From: Phycisphaerales bacterium
GTDB lineage: Bacteria > Planctomycetota > Phycisphaerae > UBA1845 > Fen-1342
Direction of reading: 5' to 3'
NCBI GenBank assembly: GCA_016716475.1
Contig: JADJWG010000004.1
Span: forward strand, 620,001-684,000
Length of the DNA: 64,000 nt
Positions 41,879 to 51,026 of this stretch are shown here, piece by piece; the stretch's first letter is position 1; every line of letters starts with the position of its first letter. A program made the translations under genes and the position numbers. Under the pieces are notes generated by a model. The model did no database searches and was not told where the DNA came from. It saw nothing but the letters and a program-made list of their open reading frames with translations.

Positions 41879-44497
41879 CTACGGGCGCTGCGTCAGCGGC
41901 TCGGAACCGGCCGGCGCTGCGGTCGTGCCACCGGCACGGGAGAGGGCCTGCTGCACCACGCCCGGTGTGAGGAGTGCGGGCAGGACCAACGGGCGGTCCG
42001 GCTGCCCCGCGGCGAAAACGAGATTGAGGGGGACACTATTGCGGCCGTGGCGCAACAGGATTTCTCGCAGGGCGGGATCCGGGCGGGTGAAGTCCGCCTT
42101 CAAGGGGATCATGCGCAGCTCCCGCAGCATACGCTTGGTCGATGCGATCTCGAGTGAACTCGCCTTGTTGGCGTGACAAGTCACGCACCAGGTCGCAGTG
42201 AAATCCACATAGACGCTATAGCCGGCTGCGGCGAGGGCCTCGGGTAGCCCGACCTGGAACGGTTGCCAGGGAATGCCCTCATCCCAGTTGGCCTCAGCGA
42301 CGGTCCGTGCGAGGGTGCGCAGTTCGCCAGGAGTAAACGTTCGCGCAGGGCTGGTGCCGTTGGCCCCCGCGGCGCGGTCTCCGGTCGGTGCGCTGCGCAA
42401 GGATTCAACAATGGCGCTTAGAGCGGCGTCGTCCAGCGGTGTAACGGGCTGGACGGAAGCATCCGTGGCGGTGAGTGCGGCGAGCATGGCGTTGTGAATG
42501 ACTTCCACGAGGTCGCGCAGTTCCGCTGCGCTGGCAGGTGCCGAGACGGACCGTACGGAAGCACTTGCGGGCGGCCACAACGCACCGCGCAAATCAAAGA
42601 AGTGCACATAACTGACCCAAGTGCCGCCGAGGAATACCGCGATGGCGCCACACCACATGTTCAGCTTGGCCCGGGGAGACCAACTCAGCCCGATCTGCCC
42701 GACAAGCCATGCGGAGAACCCCAGGGTGGTCAGGAATGCGAGTGTCCACACGACGGCATCCGTGCCGAGTTGATCCCCCAACACCTTCAGCAGCCAGATT
42801 GCTGTCCCCAGCAGGATGAAACCCATCGCCTGCTTGAACCGAACCATCCACAATCCCGGCTTCGGCAAGAGCTTGAGCCACTGGGGAAACGCCGACAGAA
42901 CAAGGTAGGGGAAGGCCATGCCTGCGCCGGCCGCGCTGAAGACCGTAAATGATATTTGCAGGGGTTGAGTCGAAGCCCAGGCCGCCGCGGGTGCGAAAAA
43001 CGGGGCGGTACAGGCAGTGCCGAGGAGCGTGGCAAGCAGGCCCTTCAAAAACGCGCCGGTGTAGCCCTCGCGCCCCGAAACCTCGTCCAGTTTTCCGGCC
43101 GTGCTGCCCGGCAGCATGATCTCGTATACCCCGAACAGGTTCAGCCCGAAGAGCGTCAGGATTGCAATGAGACTGAGCACTACGAGTGGACTCTGCAACG
43201 GGATCTGCCCGAGCGACGTGACCCACGCGAAAATCCAGAACCACACCATGATGCCGGCGCAGAACGCCAGTCCGAGCAGCAAGATTCGGAGGCGGTCATC
43301 GCCCGCCTGCTTGACGAAACTCAGAATCTTCAGAGAGATCACCGGGAAAACGCACGGCATGACGTTCAGGATGAACCCGCCGACAAACGCCGCGATGACG
43401 TACCACCACAACCCGCGCTCGGGCTGATCGTCGACAATAATGAAGGAACCGGCCCCATCGGCCGGGGGCGCCACGGGTGCGCCGGCATCCGCGCTTGTCG
43501 TGATGCGCGGATACAGCGAACCGAGTGGGCGCGTGGCGGTCGGGTTCGAGGTTTCAACCGTCAGCGTGACGAGGCCCTCGGCCGTCTCGGGTGGAAAACA
43601 CATCCCTGCTTCCGAGCACGCCTGGTACGTCACAAGGACGCGCAACGGCACTTCGCCCGAAGGATGCGCGCGGTCGATGATCCGCACCGGGACGCGCACA
43701 CGGACTGTCCCACTCTGAGTCCGCACTCGGCCGAAAAACTCGTTCTCCTTAACCTTCGGATCCGGCCACTGCTGATCACCCAGCTTGAGCCCTTCCGGCT
43801 CCTCCACATAGACGCGTGAGGCGATAAGCACATCATTTCCGGGATCGCGGTCCTGAATGTAATGGCCGCGCTGCACCTGGATCGTGACGACGATCTCGCC
43901 CTCGTCGCTGGGGGTGATCTGGGCGGGTGTAACCTCGACCTGGCTGCCGCGGAGATACGGAGCTTCGGCCAGTGGCTTGGGCAGATTTTCGTGGGCTGCT
44001 TCAAAAAGCTTCTGGTTCGCGGGCGGATTCGGACCGGGTGCGACGGGGATCGTCAGCGAAGCCATCGCTTGAACGGGAACGCAGAGCTCCTTACAGATCT
44101 GCGCGTCGATGATCGCGCGGATGGTCAGTGGACCGGCCGGGACATGGTCTGCGACGCGCAGCGTGGTGAGAACAACCGGTTGGCCTTCGAAACCGAGGTA
44201 GCCGAACCCCCCCATCTCGCCGTAGTAGGGCGCCGGGTACTGCAACGGACCGAAGGTTACGCCTGCGGGCACCTCGAAGCGTATGCTAAGGGGACCTCCG
44301 GCCGACAGCAGGATCGGGTGGTATGCGTGCCACCCCTTTTCGATGTCGAATTGGAGGGCGAGCGGGACCGTGCCCCCGGGGGCCACGCTTTCGGCCGCGG
44401 CGTGCAGTGTTGCGGTGAACTTGGGTGGAGGTGGGGCCTGGGCGGTTGCGATCGCAGAGAGAAGTAGTACGAACGGCAACAGGGCGAGTTTTCGCAT
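41879..44497 (-). CDS. dsbD: Thiol:disulfide interchange protein DsbD
   Basis: An 872-residue inner-membrane protein passing electrons from cytoplasmic thioredoxin to periplasmic proteins. It has a signal peptide, then a periplasmic N-terminal region that appears doubled, with Cys pairs at 135/139 (QICKELCVP) and 294/300 (YQACSEAGMCFPP). An eight-helix membrane domain follows with the redox cysteines Cys382 (LNVMPCVFP) and Cys496 (LLGTACTAPF). A ~120-residue periplasmic linker leads to the thioredoxin domain with WCVTC (Cys771/Cys774). E. coli DsbD is 565 residues; the extra length comes from the N-terminal duplication and the linker. The minus-strand TATAAT at 44574-44579 is a likely -10. 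Confidence 0.93.
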   Translation of the reverse strand: MRKLALLPFVLLLSAIATAQAPPPPKFTATLHAAAESVAPGGTVPLALQFDIEKGWHAYHPILLSAGGPLSIRFEVPAGVTFGPLQYPAPYYGEMGGFGYLGFEGQPVVLTTLRVADHVPAGPLTIRAIIDAQICKELCVPVQAMASLTIPVAPGPNPPANQKLFEAAHENLPKPLAEAPYLRGSQVEVTPAQITPSDEGEIVVTIQVQRGHYIQDRDPGNDVLIASRVYVEEPEGLKLGDQQWPDPKVKENEFFGRVRTQSGTVRVRVPVRIIDRAHPSGEVPLRVLVTYQACSEAGMCFPPETAEGLVTLTVETSNPTATRPLGSLYPRITTSADAGAPVAPPADGAGSFIIVDDQPERGLWWYVIAAFVGGFILNVMPCVFPVISLKILSFVKQAGDDRLRILLLGLAFCAGIMVWFWIFAWVTSLGQIPLQSPLVVLSLIAILTLFGLNLFGVYEIMLPGSTAGKLDEVSGREGYTGAFLKGLLATLLGTACTAPFFAPAAAWASTQPLQISFTVFSAAGAGMAFPYLVLSAFPQWLKLLPKPGLWMVRFKQAMGFILLGTAIWLLKVLGDQLGTDAVVWTLAFLTTLGFSAWLVGQIGLSWSPRAKLNMWCGAIAVFLGGTWVSYVHFFDLRGALWPPASASVRSVSAPASAAELRDLVEVIHNAMLAALTATDASVQPVTPLDDAALSAIVESLRSAPTGDRAAGANGTSPARTFTPGELRTLARTVAEANWDEGIPWQPFQVGLPEALAAAGYSVYVDFTATWCVTCHANKASSLEIASTKRMLRELRMIPLKADFTRPDPALREILLRHGRNSVPLNLVFAAGQPDRPLVLPALLTPGVVQQALSRAGGTTAAPAGSEPLTQRP

Positions 44498-44573
44498 CCG
44501 GTGGTTCCCTGCCTGGGGTCTGTGCTGGGTCCGTGGAGCGTCTGTGGTCCTTGGCTTGGACCATGCGTATCGG

Positions 44574-44579
44574 ATTATA
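44574..44579 (-). promoter_or_regulatory. TATAAT -10 element upstream of dsbD
   Basis: Perfect TATAAT on the minus strand 77 bases before the dsbD ATG. A TAGACA hexamer stands upstream but at a 14-base spacing, too short for a standard -35. Confidence 0.45.
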
Positions 44580-44645
44580 ACCGCGACGCGCCGTGTCTAT
44601 TCCAGGCGACTTCCAGGCAGTTCCCCGGGGTGCTGGTCGCAGCCA

Positions 44646-44651
44646 TATAAT
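44646..44651 (+). promoter_or_regulatory. TATAAT -10 element upstream of the FAD oxidoreductase
   Basis: Perfect TATAAT on the plus strand, 42 bases before the ATG at 44694. The -35 position is G+C-rich and not TTGACA-like. It faces away from the dsbD element 67 bases to the left, forming a compact divergent promoter pair. Confidence 0.5.
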
Positions 44652-44693
44652 GACGGATCGTTTGTCCAGAGTTGTCAGAGGAATCGCGCGCCC

Positions 44694-46079
44694 ATGCCTG
44701 CCCAGCACGATCGCCGCCTCCCGCATACGTTACGCAAGCTCTGGGCGGATCTGCCGGTTGTGGCCACGTGCGAGGTTCTCGTGGTGGGTGGCGGGCCGGC
44801 CGGGGTGGCGGCGGCGTGCGCCGCGGCGCGCGAGGGGGCTCGCACGCTGCTGGTTGAGCAGCACGGCTGCCTGGGCGGCATGGGTACGGTGGGTCTTGTA
44901 CCAGCGTTCTGTCCTTTCACGGACCGCTGCCGACCGATCATTGGCGGGATCGGCTTCGCCGTGCTCGAAGAGATGAAGGCGGGGATGCCGCACCTGGCGC
45001 CTGATAACTACGACTGGGTACCGATCGATGCGGAGGGTCTGAAGTACATCTACGAGCAGCGCGTGCTTGCGGCCGGAGTGGAGCTGCTCTACCTAACGCA
45101 TTTTGTGGATACACTGCCAACGGTGGGCGGATTCGTGCCGGGCGCGGTGGTGCATAACAAGGGGGGCCTGCGGCGGTTGGCGGCGCAGGTTGTGGTGGAC
45201 TGCACGGGCGACGCGGACGTCGCGGTCGCTTCCGGTGCGCCTTTTCAGAAGGGCGACCCAGTGACGGGGGAGTTGCAGCCCTGCACGATGTGCTTCGTGC
45301 TTGCAGGGGTTGACCAGGCGCGCTTGCAGCCCTGGCTGTGGGCCGACAACGCGAAGAACCTGCTGCTGAAACCGGCGATCGCTGCGGCGAAGGCCGCCGG
45401 CGACCTCGACATCCTGGAAGATGCGGCCAATGTCGCGTTCCAGTCACCGTCCACCATCGGGCTGAATTTCAGCCATGTGTTTGATGTGGATGCCACCGAC
45501 CCGGTGCAGCTCACGCGGGCCCACGTCGAGGGGCGCAAACTGATACGGCACCTGACCGCGTTCGTTCGCAAATACCTGCCGGGTTGTGAAGGGGCCTACC
45601 TCGTAACCAGCGGGGTGCAGATCGGTGTCCGTGAGACGCGCCGCATCGTGGGGGATTACGTGCTGACATTGGACGATTACCTGGCGCGGCGCTCGTTCGC
45701 CGACGAGATTGCCCGCAATGCCTACTACATCGACATTCACCTGTCGAAGCGCGAATGGGAGCGCACGCTCGGTCAGGAAGTTGACTGGGGCGAGAAGATT
45801 CACCAGTACGCCCCGGGTGAATCGCATGGGATTCCCTTTCGCTGCCTGATCCCACAGACGCTCCGCAATGTGCTGGTTGCCGGCCGCTGCATCAGCACGG
45901 ATCGCCCGGTCCAGGGCTCCACCCGGGTGATGCCGAACTGCCTCGCCATGGGGGAGGCCGCGGGTTGCGCGGCCGCTGTGGCCGTGCACCGGCACGCCGG
46001 GGAGGTGCGTGCCGTGGATGTGGCCGCGTTGCGTGTACGGCTGCGCACGCACGGGGCTTATCTCCCCGAGGTGGAGTAG
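44694..46079 (+). CDS. FAD-dependent oxidoreductase (FAD_oxidored family)
   Basis: A 461-residue flavoprotein. The dinucleotide-binding motif is VLVVGGGPAGVAAACAAARE at about 28-47, followed by LLVEQHGCLGGMGTVGLVP. This matches the PF12831-type FAD_oxidored family, where the GCLGG-x-GT segment contacts the flavin. A second conserved part is VVDCTGDADVAVASG, and the C-terminal flavin motif is VLVAGRCISTDRPVQGSTRVMPNCLAMGEAAG. Substrates of this family are mostly unknown; many planctomycete members occur in sugar or organic acid breakdown loci. No signal peptide is seen. The frame is open upstream to 44283, but that part lies antisense to dsbD. AGAGGA stands 12 bases before ATG. Confidence 0.85.
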   Translation: MPAQHDRRLPHTLRKLWADLPVVATCEVLVVGGGPAGVAAACAAAREGARTLLVEQHGCLGGMGTVGLVPAFCPFTDRCRPIIGGIGFAVLEEMKAGMPHLAPDNYDWVPIDAEGLKYIYEQRVLAAGVELLYLTHFVDTLPTVGGFVPGAVVHNKGGLRRLAAQVVVDCTGDADVAVASGAPFQKGDPVTGELQPCTMCFVLAGVDQARLQPWLWADNAKNLLLKPAIAAAKAAGDLDILEDAANVAFQSPSTIGLNFSHVFDVDATDPVQLTRAHVEGRKLIRHLTAFVRKYLPGCEGAYLVTSGVQIGVRETRRIVGDYVLTLDDYLARRSFADEIARNAYYIDIHLSKREWERTLGQEVDWGEKIHQYAPGESHGIPFRCLIPQTLRNVLVAGRCISTDRPVQGSTRVMPNCLAMGEAAGCAAAVAVHRHAGEVRAVDVAALRVRLRTHGAYLPEVE

Positions 46080-46118
46080 CGGCGGTTGGTCCCCGTGGGG
46101 CAGCTTGGACGCGTGTGC

Positions 46119-47483
46119 TCAGGGCAAAGCTGCGTCGATCCGGCTTGAGCGTGTTGTGCGGAGTTCCGCGGGGATGTCGTCTTGTTCGGCGACCCGGCGC
46201 TGCGCAAGATACTCCGCGCCGACGATCTTCCACTGCCGCCCGCGCAGCGCCACGGTATAGCGCGCTTCGTACTCGTTGGTGCGCAGGTGGACGTGCCCCC
46301 AGTGGTAGACGGCGCCGTGTACCTGCCACCGGCAGCGGACGCGAAATGCCGGGATGCGCTCATTCGGCAGCAGTCCGCCACCTTCGAAGGCCGTCTCGAG
46401 CAAGTCAATCGACTCGACGCGTGCGACGGCGCCACCGTGCTCACGCAGGATCAAACTCTGGTAAATCTCGTTGAAAACGGCCTCGAGCAGGCCCCCGTCG
46501 ACGCTCTGTGCCAGCACGTCGTAGACGTCGCTTTCATCGCGGTACTCGAACGCACGGTACACGTTCTCCTGCAGTGCCTGAAAAATCGCGCGAGCAGCGC
46601 TTTCGTCGGGCAGCGCCGAGCTTTCAAGCCACGGGGCCGGCACCTGCGCGACCAGCGTGTTCCGACCGGCCACAGCCACGAACAGCGGCACAATGGTCAG
46701 CAGCACCGCCGGTCCGAACCACCGCCGCCGCGCCGGCCGCAGGCCGAGGTATCCCAGGAGCCCCACCCACCCCGCCAGCAGTGCCACCGACAGCAGTGGT
46801 ACCCCGACCGCAGGCGCCGGTGGCAGTTCTGCGATTACGGCGGCATCTGTCAGAGCCGGGCCGCCTTCAAGGAAATGCCAGATGAGTTCGGGTTCATCCG
46901 GTGTGAAGATGTGGACCTTGTCCTCGCGGTACGCCAGCAGTCTAGCCACCACACCCGGCCGTGTGCCCAGCCGCGCGGCCGCCGCGGCATCGGCATAGAG
47001 CCGCCAGACCATGCTGATGCGCTGGGGTTTACGGCCCGTTGGATAATGCACGTCCAGGCGGAGATCGGCCGGCAAGACCTGATCCCGGGCGAACGGCAGG
47101 GGCGTGGGTTCAAGGAACTCGAAGTGCTTGAGGACCGGTGGGACAATTTCCTCCTCGATGCGTACCGGACATTGGTCGGCCAGAATCCGCAGCAGGGCGG
47201 CCTGGATTGCAGCGGTAACTTCAGGCGCGGCGCTGCCGTCCCCGCGCAGGTCGATCGGCGGTGGGGCTGCCCCGTGGTCCCCCAGGAGCCGCGCCAGCAG
47301 ATCCGCAGAAATGATCAGGTTGTACCGCACGGCCTCATCGTCCACAGTCACGCGCAGGTCGAGTGTCTGCCCGGGGTGGGCGCCGGCGACCGCAGTACCC
47401 AGACCGAGCAGCAGAGCCCAGCCGACAAGGGGGCCCGGATGAACGACGGGCCGGCGGCAGGTGTGGTGAACTGTGGGTCGCAT
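46119..47483 (-). CDS. Unrecognised exported membrane protein
   Basis: A 454-residue protein with a signal peptide (GWALLLGLGTAVAGAHPG) and two transmembrane helices at about 225-275 (VGVPLLSVALLAGWVGLLGYLGL and FGPAVLLTIVPLFVAVAG). They separate a ~190-residue N-terminal external domain from a C-terminal one, if both are outside. The N-terminal domain begins HPGQTLDLRVTVDDEAVRYN; the C-terminal one ends with RCRWQVHGAVYHWGHVHLRTNEYEAR written in separate beta strands. No known family is recognised. It lies 33 bases downstream... in transcription order upstream of hppD on the same strand? In fact hppD (47517-48608) is transcribed first and this gene follows. GGAAG lies 6 bases before the ATG. 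Confidence 0.7.
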   Translation of the reverse strand: MRPTVHHTCRRPVVHPGPLVGWALLLGLGTAVAGAHPGQTLDLRVTVDDEAVRYNLIISADLLARLLGDHGAAPPPIDLRGDGSAAPEVTAAIQAALLRILADQCPVRIEEEIVPPVLKHFEFLEPTPLPFARDQVLPADLRLDVHYPTGRKPQRISMVWRLYADAAAAARLGTRPGVVARLLAYREDKVHIFTPDEPELIWHFLEGGPALTDAAVIAELPPAPAVGVPLLSVALLAGWVGLLGYLGLRPARRRWFGPAVLLTIVPLFVAVAGRNTLVAQVPAPWLESSALPDESAARAIFQALQENVYRAFEYRDESDVYDVLAQSVDGGLLEAVFNEIYQSLILREHGGAVARVESIDLLETAFEGGGLLPNERIPAFRVRCRWQVHGAVYHWGHVHLRTNEYEARYTVALRGRQWKIVGAEYLAQRRVAEQDDIPAELRTTRSSRIDAALP

Positions 47484-47516
47484 GGGGCTTCCGGGTGCGG
47501 TTGCACCGCTGTCGGG

Positions 47517-48608
47517 CTAGAGGTTCCCGCGGCGGGCCTGTTCGCGTTCAAGCGAGATGAACAGTGCCTTGAAGTTGCCGACGCCGAAGCCGCGGCTGCC
47601 GTGTCGTTCGATGACTTCGAAGAAGAGCGTCGGGCGGTCCTGGACCGGTTGCGTGAAGATCTGGAGCAGGTAACCGTCATCATCGCGGTCGACCAGAATG
47701 CCGAGTTCACGCAACTCATCGAAGTCCTCGGCGATGGGACCGACGCGCGCGGCGAGATCCTCATAGTAGGTGTCGGGTACGCGCAGGAAGTCGATCTCGC
47801 GGCGCCGCAGCTCGCGCACGGTGGCGCAGATGTCCCCGGTCGCCATGGCAATGTGCTGTACACCGGGGCCGCGATACCACTCCAGGTACTCGTCGATCTG
47901 TGACTTGCGGCGGCCTTCCGCCGGCTCGTTGATGGGCAGCTTGATCTTGCGGCCATCCTCCATGACCTTGCTCATCAGCGCGCTGTACTCGGTGCTGATG
48001 TCGCGGTCGGTGAACTCGGCGAGCTGAGAAAAGCCCAGCACCTGCTCGAACCAGCGCACCCAGTAGTTCATTTCACCCAGGTGTACGTTGGTGACAATGT
48101 GATCGATCGCCACGAGCCCAGCGGCCGGCGACCCATGCGCCTCGAGCCGGTGGTAGCCGGGCAGGAAAATGCCGCGGTAGTGGCGCCGCTCCACCATCTT
48201 GATGAGTGTGTCACCGGCGTAGCGCACCACTCCGGTCTTGGCGGTACCGTGCTCATCTTCACAGGTTTCACACGGCTGAACGACCGTCGCGCCGCGGGCG
48301 CGCATTTCCCGCATGGCCGCTTCGCAATCCATGGTCTCCAGGGCGACCACTTTGACACCGTCGCCGTGCAGGGCCGCATGGCGGGCAATTTCGTGATCCG
48401 GTCCCAGCGCGCAGGTGAGTACGAGCCGCACTTGGCCCTGCTGCATGACGTAGCTCGCACGATCGCGGCACCCGGTCTCGAGGCCCTGCTTGGCGACCGG
48501 TTTGAAGCCGAAGGTCTTGTCGTAGAAGTGCGCCGCCTGGCGGGCATTGCCGACGTACAACTCGATGTGATCGAACCCGCGCAATGCCAGAAAGTCGGGA
48601 GTAGCCAT
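47517..48608 (-). CDS. hppD: 4-Hydroxyphenylpyruvate dioxygenase
   Basis: A 363-residue Fe(II) enzyme converting 4-hydroxyphenylpyruvate to homogentisate in tyrosine breakdown. Two vicinal-oxygen-chelate domains are present. The iron ligands are His170 (VAIDHIVTNV), His252 (GVQHIAMATGDI) and Glu331 (LFFEVIERHG). The C-terminal gating segment GSRGFGVGNFKALFISLE is complete. Length matches bacterial HppD (about 350-380). The next gene, an unknown membrane protein, follows 33 bases after the stop. A perfect minus-strand TATAAT at 48733-48738 lies 124 bases upstream. Confidence 0.95.
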   Translation of the reverse strand: MATPDFLALRGFDHIELYVGNARQAAHFYDKTFGFKPVAKQGLETGCRDRASYVMQQGQVRLVLTCALGPDHEIARHAALHGDGVKVVALETMDCEAAMREMRARGATVVQPCETCEDEHGTAKTGVVRYAGDTLIKMVERRHYRGIFLPGYHRLEAHGSPAAGLVAIDHIVTNVHLGEMNYWVRWFEQVLGFSQLAEFTDRDISTEYSALMSKVMEDGRKIKLPINEPAEGRRKSQIDEYLEWYRGPGVQHIAMATGDICATVRELRRREIDFLRVPDTYYEDLAARVGPIAEDFDELRELGILVDRDDDGYLLQIFTQPVQDRPTLFFEVIERHGSRGFGVGNFKALFISLEREQARRGNL

Positions 48609-48987
48609 GTCTCAGCCCGGTCTTCCTCGAACCGTGGAGCGCTGGGCCATCCGCCACCACGACGGAGATGGGTTGCAACGATGCGACGGCCCGACACGCG
48701 GCGACACGGAGGAAGCGTGCCGCCACCCGCGGATTATACCGCGACAGGATGAGCGCAATGGCGGCTTTCCGACAACAGGTCGGGAGGGCAGACCACAAAT
48801 CGAGGGGAATACCCCCTATTTGTTCAAGTCTGTGGAAGAGGCAGTCGAAGCCCTAAGGTATCGGAGGAGCGCGGACCACGCGATGGCACCGTCTCCCACA
48901 GCGACCTGCGGGCGGGTCCCTGAAGCGTGGTATGAGCGCTATACGAACCACTGGCCGTGCCTCCGCGGCCACGGGAGACCGCTCGGC
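48609..48987. promoter_or_regulatory. Divergent region between hppD and the chemoreceptor gene
   Basis: A 379-base gap. It holds a minus-strand TATAAT at 48733-48738 (likely hppD promoter) and a hairpin at 48795-48823 (ACAAAT / ATTTGT outer stem, GGGG / CCCC inner stem, AATA loop) on the chemoreceptor side. A plus-strand frame is open from 48607 through the chemoreceptor, but its product up to 48987 looks non-coding. No c-di-GMP riboswitch could be matched. Confidence 0.45.
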
Positions 48988-50940
48988 ATGTTCAAACACA
49001 TGAAACTCGGGACGCGGATTGGTGCCGGCTTCGGGGCCCTCGTGGTGATCGCGATTGGGCTGGGAGGGCTGGCTGTCGTGAGCATGCGCGGCGTGCAGAG
49101 TGAGGCGCATACGCTGGCGGTGGAGTTCGTCCCGGCGGTGGCCGTGGCGAACGACGTCGAGCGCCACGCGCTGTTGACCATGTATGCGATCCGTGGCTAC
49201 GGCTACACAGGTGAGCAGCAGCACCTCGAAACCGGGCGGAAGGAACTGCAACTCGTTGAGGAGTACCTGGCGGCAGCGGCAGAGCTGGCGGGGCGCTCGG
49301 CACACCTGGATGACCTGCGCACGGCCACGCCGCAGGCGGCGGCGGCCGTGAAGCGCTATGCGGCGCTGGTGGACCGTACGGTGCAGGCCCAGGCGGGGAT
49401 CGAGGCAAGCCGCAAGGTGCTCGGAGAAGCGGCTGCACGCTACATGAAGGAATCAGAAGCATTCCTGCACAGTCAGACGGAGGCCTTCGGGCAGGACTTG
49501 AAGAACAATGCGACGCCTGAGCAGTTGCAGGAGCGCCTGAACAAGATCACCTGGGCCAATGATGTCATTGACCTTGGCAATGCCACGCGCATCGCGAACT
49601 ACCAGTCCCAGGCGTTGCGCGATCCGGCGATTGCGCGGGCTGCAGATCAGAACTTCCCCAATATTGAGCAGAAGCTCAAGGACCTCACGGCGATCACCCG
49701 ACAGGACGCCGATTTACGGGCGATTGAGGCCGTGCGCACCGCGGCCAATGCCTACCGCCAGGCCCTGGCAGAGCTGACCAGCAACTTCGTCGCGCTGGAA
49801 GAGCTTGCCGCCGAGCGTGGCACCCTCGGGTTGCAGGTTACGGCGGCGGCCGAGGAAGTGGCAGGTGCCTGTATCGCGGCCACTACGGTTTCCGCGGATG
49901 GAACTACGGCGGTGCTGGGCCGCTCCGTGTGGACCCTCATCATCGGGCTGACTGCCGCGACCATGGTAGGTGTGGTGCTGGCCCTGGTCATTACGCGCGG
50001 CATCACCAAGCCCGTGAACCAGATCATCTCGCGGCTGACCGAGGGCGCCCGCCAGGTCACCGAGGCCTCTGGGCAGGTCTCGTCCACGTCGCAGCAACTG
50101 GCCTCCGGCGCGAGCCAGCAGGCGTCCTCGCTGGAGGAGACCTCCAGCGCACTCGAGGAAATGGCCGCCATGACCCGCACCAACGCGGAGAATGCGCGCC
50201 AGGCCAGCGAGTTGAGCGACCAGGCCCGGACGGCCGCCCAGAACGGCGACCGCACCATGTCGAAGCTCAACGACGCGATGGGGGCCATCAACGAGTCGTC
50301 GAACCAGATCAGTCGGATCATCAAGGTGATCCAGGAAATCGCGTTTCAGACCAACCTGCTGGCGCTGAACGCGGCGGTTGAAGCCGCCCGGGCCGGCGAA
50401 CATGGCAAGGGCTTCGCGGTCGTGGCCGAGGAAGTCCGCAACCTTGCACAACGAGCCGGCGAAGCTGCGAAGGAAACGACCGCCCAGATCGAGTCGTCGG
50501 TGGAACGAGCCCGGGAGGGCACGACGGTCGCCGGCGAGGTCGGCCACGTTCTGAGCCAGATCGTCAATGACGTCGCGCGGGTTACGGACCTGATCGGTGG
50601 CATTGCCCGCGCCAGCCAGGAGCAGGCCCAGGGCGTCGAGCAGGTCAATACGGCCGTGGGCCAGATGGACCAGGTGACGCAATCCAATGCGGCCGGCGCC
50701 GAAGAATCCGCCTCGGCCGCCGAGGAGCTGTCAGCCCAGGCCATTGCGGTGAACACGGTGGTCGAGGAGTTGGCCGCGCTCGTGCATGGCCAGCGGAGTC
50801 AGGATCGCGCGGCGTTCACACCGCGTCCGGCGGCGCACGCGGCACCGCGGAACTACGGCACGAAGCCGCAAGGGAGAGCCCAGAGCTCGAAGGCGGTGGC
50901 GCAAAACTCCCCGGCCGGCGGAGACCTCGCGCAGTTCTAG
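48988..50940 (+). CDS. Methyl-accepting chemotaxis protein
   Basis: A 650-residue inner-membrane chemoreceptor. TM1 is at about 12-33 (IGAGFGALVVIAIGLGGLAV). A helical periplasmic sensor of ~290 residues follows with a 4HB-type pattern. TM2 is at about 310-332 (WTLIIGLTAATMVGVVLALVI), then a HAMP domain (ITRGITKPVNQIISRLTEGA). The signalling helices end in the invariant hairpin EIAFQTNLLALNAAVEAARA followed by GEHGKGFAVVAEEVRNLAQ. A 50-residue flexible C-terminal tail has no NWETF-like CheR pentapeptide. GGGAG stands 10 bases before ATG 48988. No other chemotaxis genes are present, so it must work with a remote Che cluster. Confidence 0.93.
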   Translation: MFKHMKLGTRIGAGFGALVVIAIGLGGLAVVSMRGVQSEAHTLAVEFVPAVAVANDVERHALLTMYAIRGYGYTGEQQHLETGRKELQLVEEYLAAAAELAGRSAHLDDLRTATPQAAAAVKRYAALVDRTVQAQAGIEASRKVLGEAAARYMKESEAFLHSQTEAFGQDLKNNATPEQLQERLNKITWANDVIDLGNATRIANYQSQALRDPAIARAADQNFPNIEQKLKDLTAITRQDADLRAIEAVRTAANAYRQALAELTSNFVALEELAAERGTLGLQVTAAAEEVAGACIAATTVSADGTTAVLGRSVWTLIIGLTAATMVGVVLALVITRGITKPVNQIISRLTEGARQVTEASGQVSSTSQQLASGASQQASSLEETSSALEEMAAMTRTNAENARQASELSDQARTAAQNGDRTMSKLNDAMGAINESSNQISRIIKVIQEIAFQTNLLALNAAVEAARAGEHGKGFAVVAEEVRNLAQRAGEAAKETTAQIESSVERAREGTTVAGEVGHVLSQIVNDVARVTDLIGGIARASQEQAQGVEQVNTAVGQMDQVTQSNAAGAEESASAAEELSAQAIAVNTVVEELAALVHGQRSQDRAAFTPRPAAHAAPRNYGTKPQGRAQSSKAVAQNSPAGGDLAQF

Positions 50941-50960
50941 TTTGAACCAACCGTTCCGTG

Positions 50961-50998
50961 CGGGGCCGGTGTGCCGTTGGTGCGCCGGCCTCGCTTTT
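50961..50998 (+). terminator. Intrinsic terminator downstream of the chemoreceptor gene
   Basis: An 11-bp stem with two G-T pairs (50961-50971 with 50983-50993), an 11-base loop, then C and four T residues. It begins 20 bases after the chemoreceptor stop in the gap shared with convergent aacS. Confidence 0.75.
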
Positions 50999-51026
50999 GA
51001 TTGCACACCGCGCTGGGGGCTACGCC

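Noticed and set aside
44283..44693. 137-residue N-terminal extension of the FAD oxidoreductase
   Set aside because: It lies antisense to dsbD and its promoter; the flavin motif normally begins about 25 residues from the start, as given by ATG 44694.
46182..47903. 573-codon open frame on the plus strand
   Set aside because: It is antisense to the membrane protein and hppD. Its product is Arg/Gln/Pro-rich, without domain motifs.
48607..48987. 127-residue N-terminal extension of the chemoreceptor
   Set aside because: The frame is open, but the sequence lacks protein-like patterns and would place the first membrane helix 140 residues in. ATG 48988 has GGGAG upstream.
48780..48987. Possible c-di-GMP riboswitch before the chemoreceptor gene
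   Set aside because: Chemoreceptor genes often have one, but the conserved GEMM bases could not be matched; only a simple hairpin is present.
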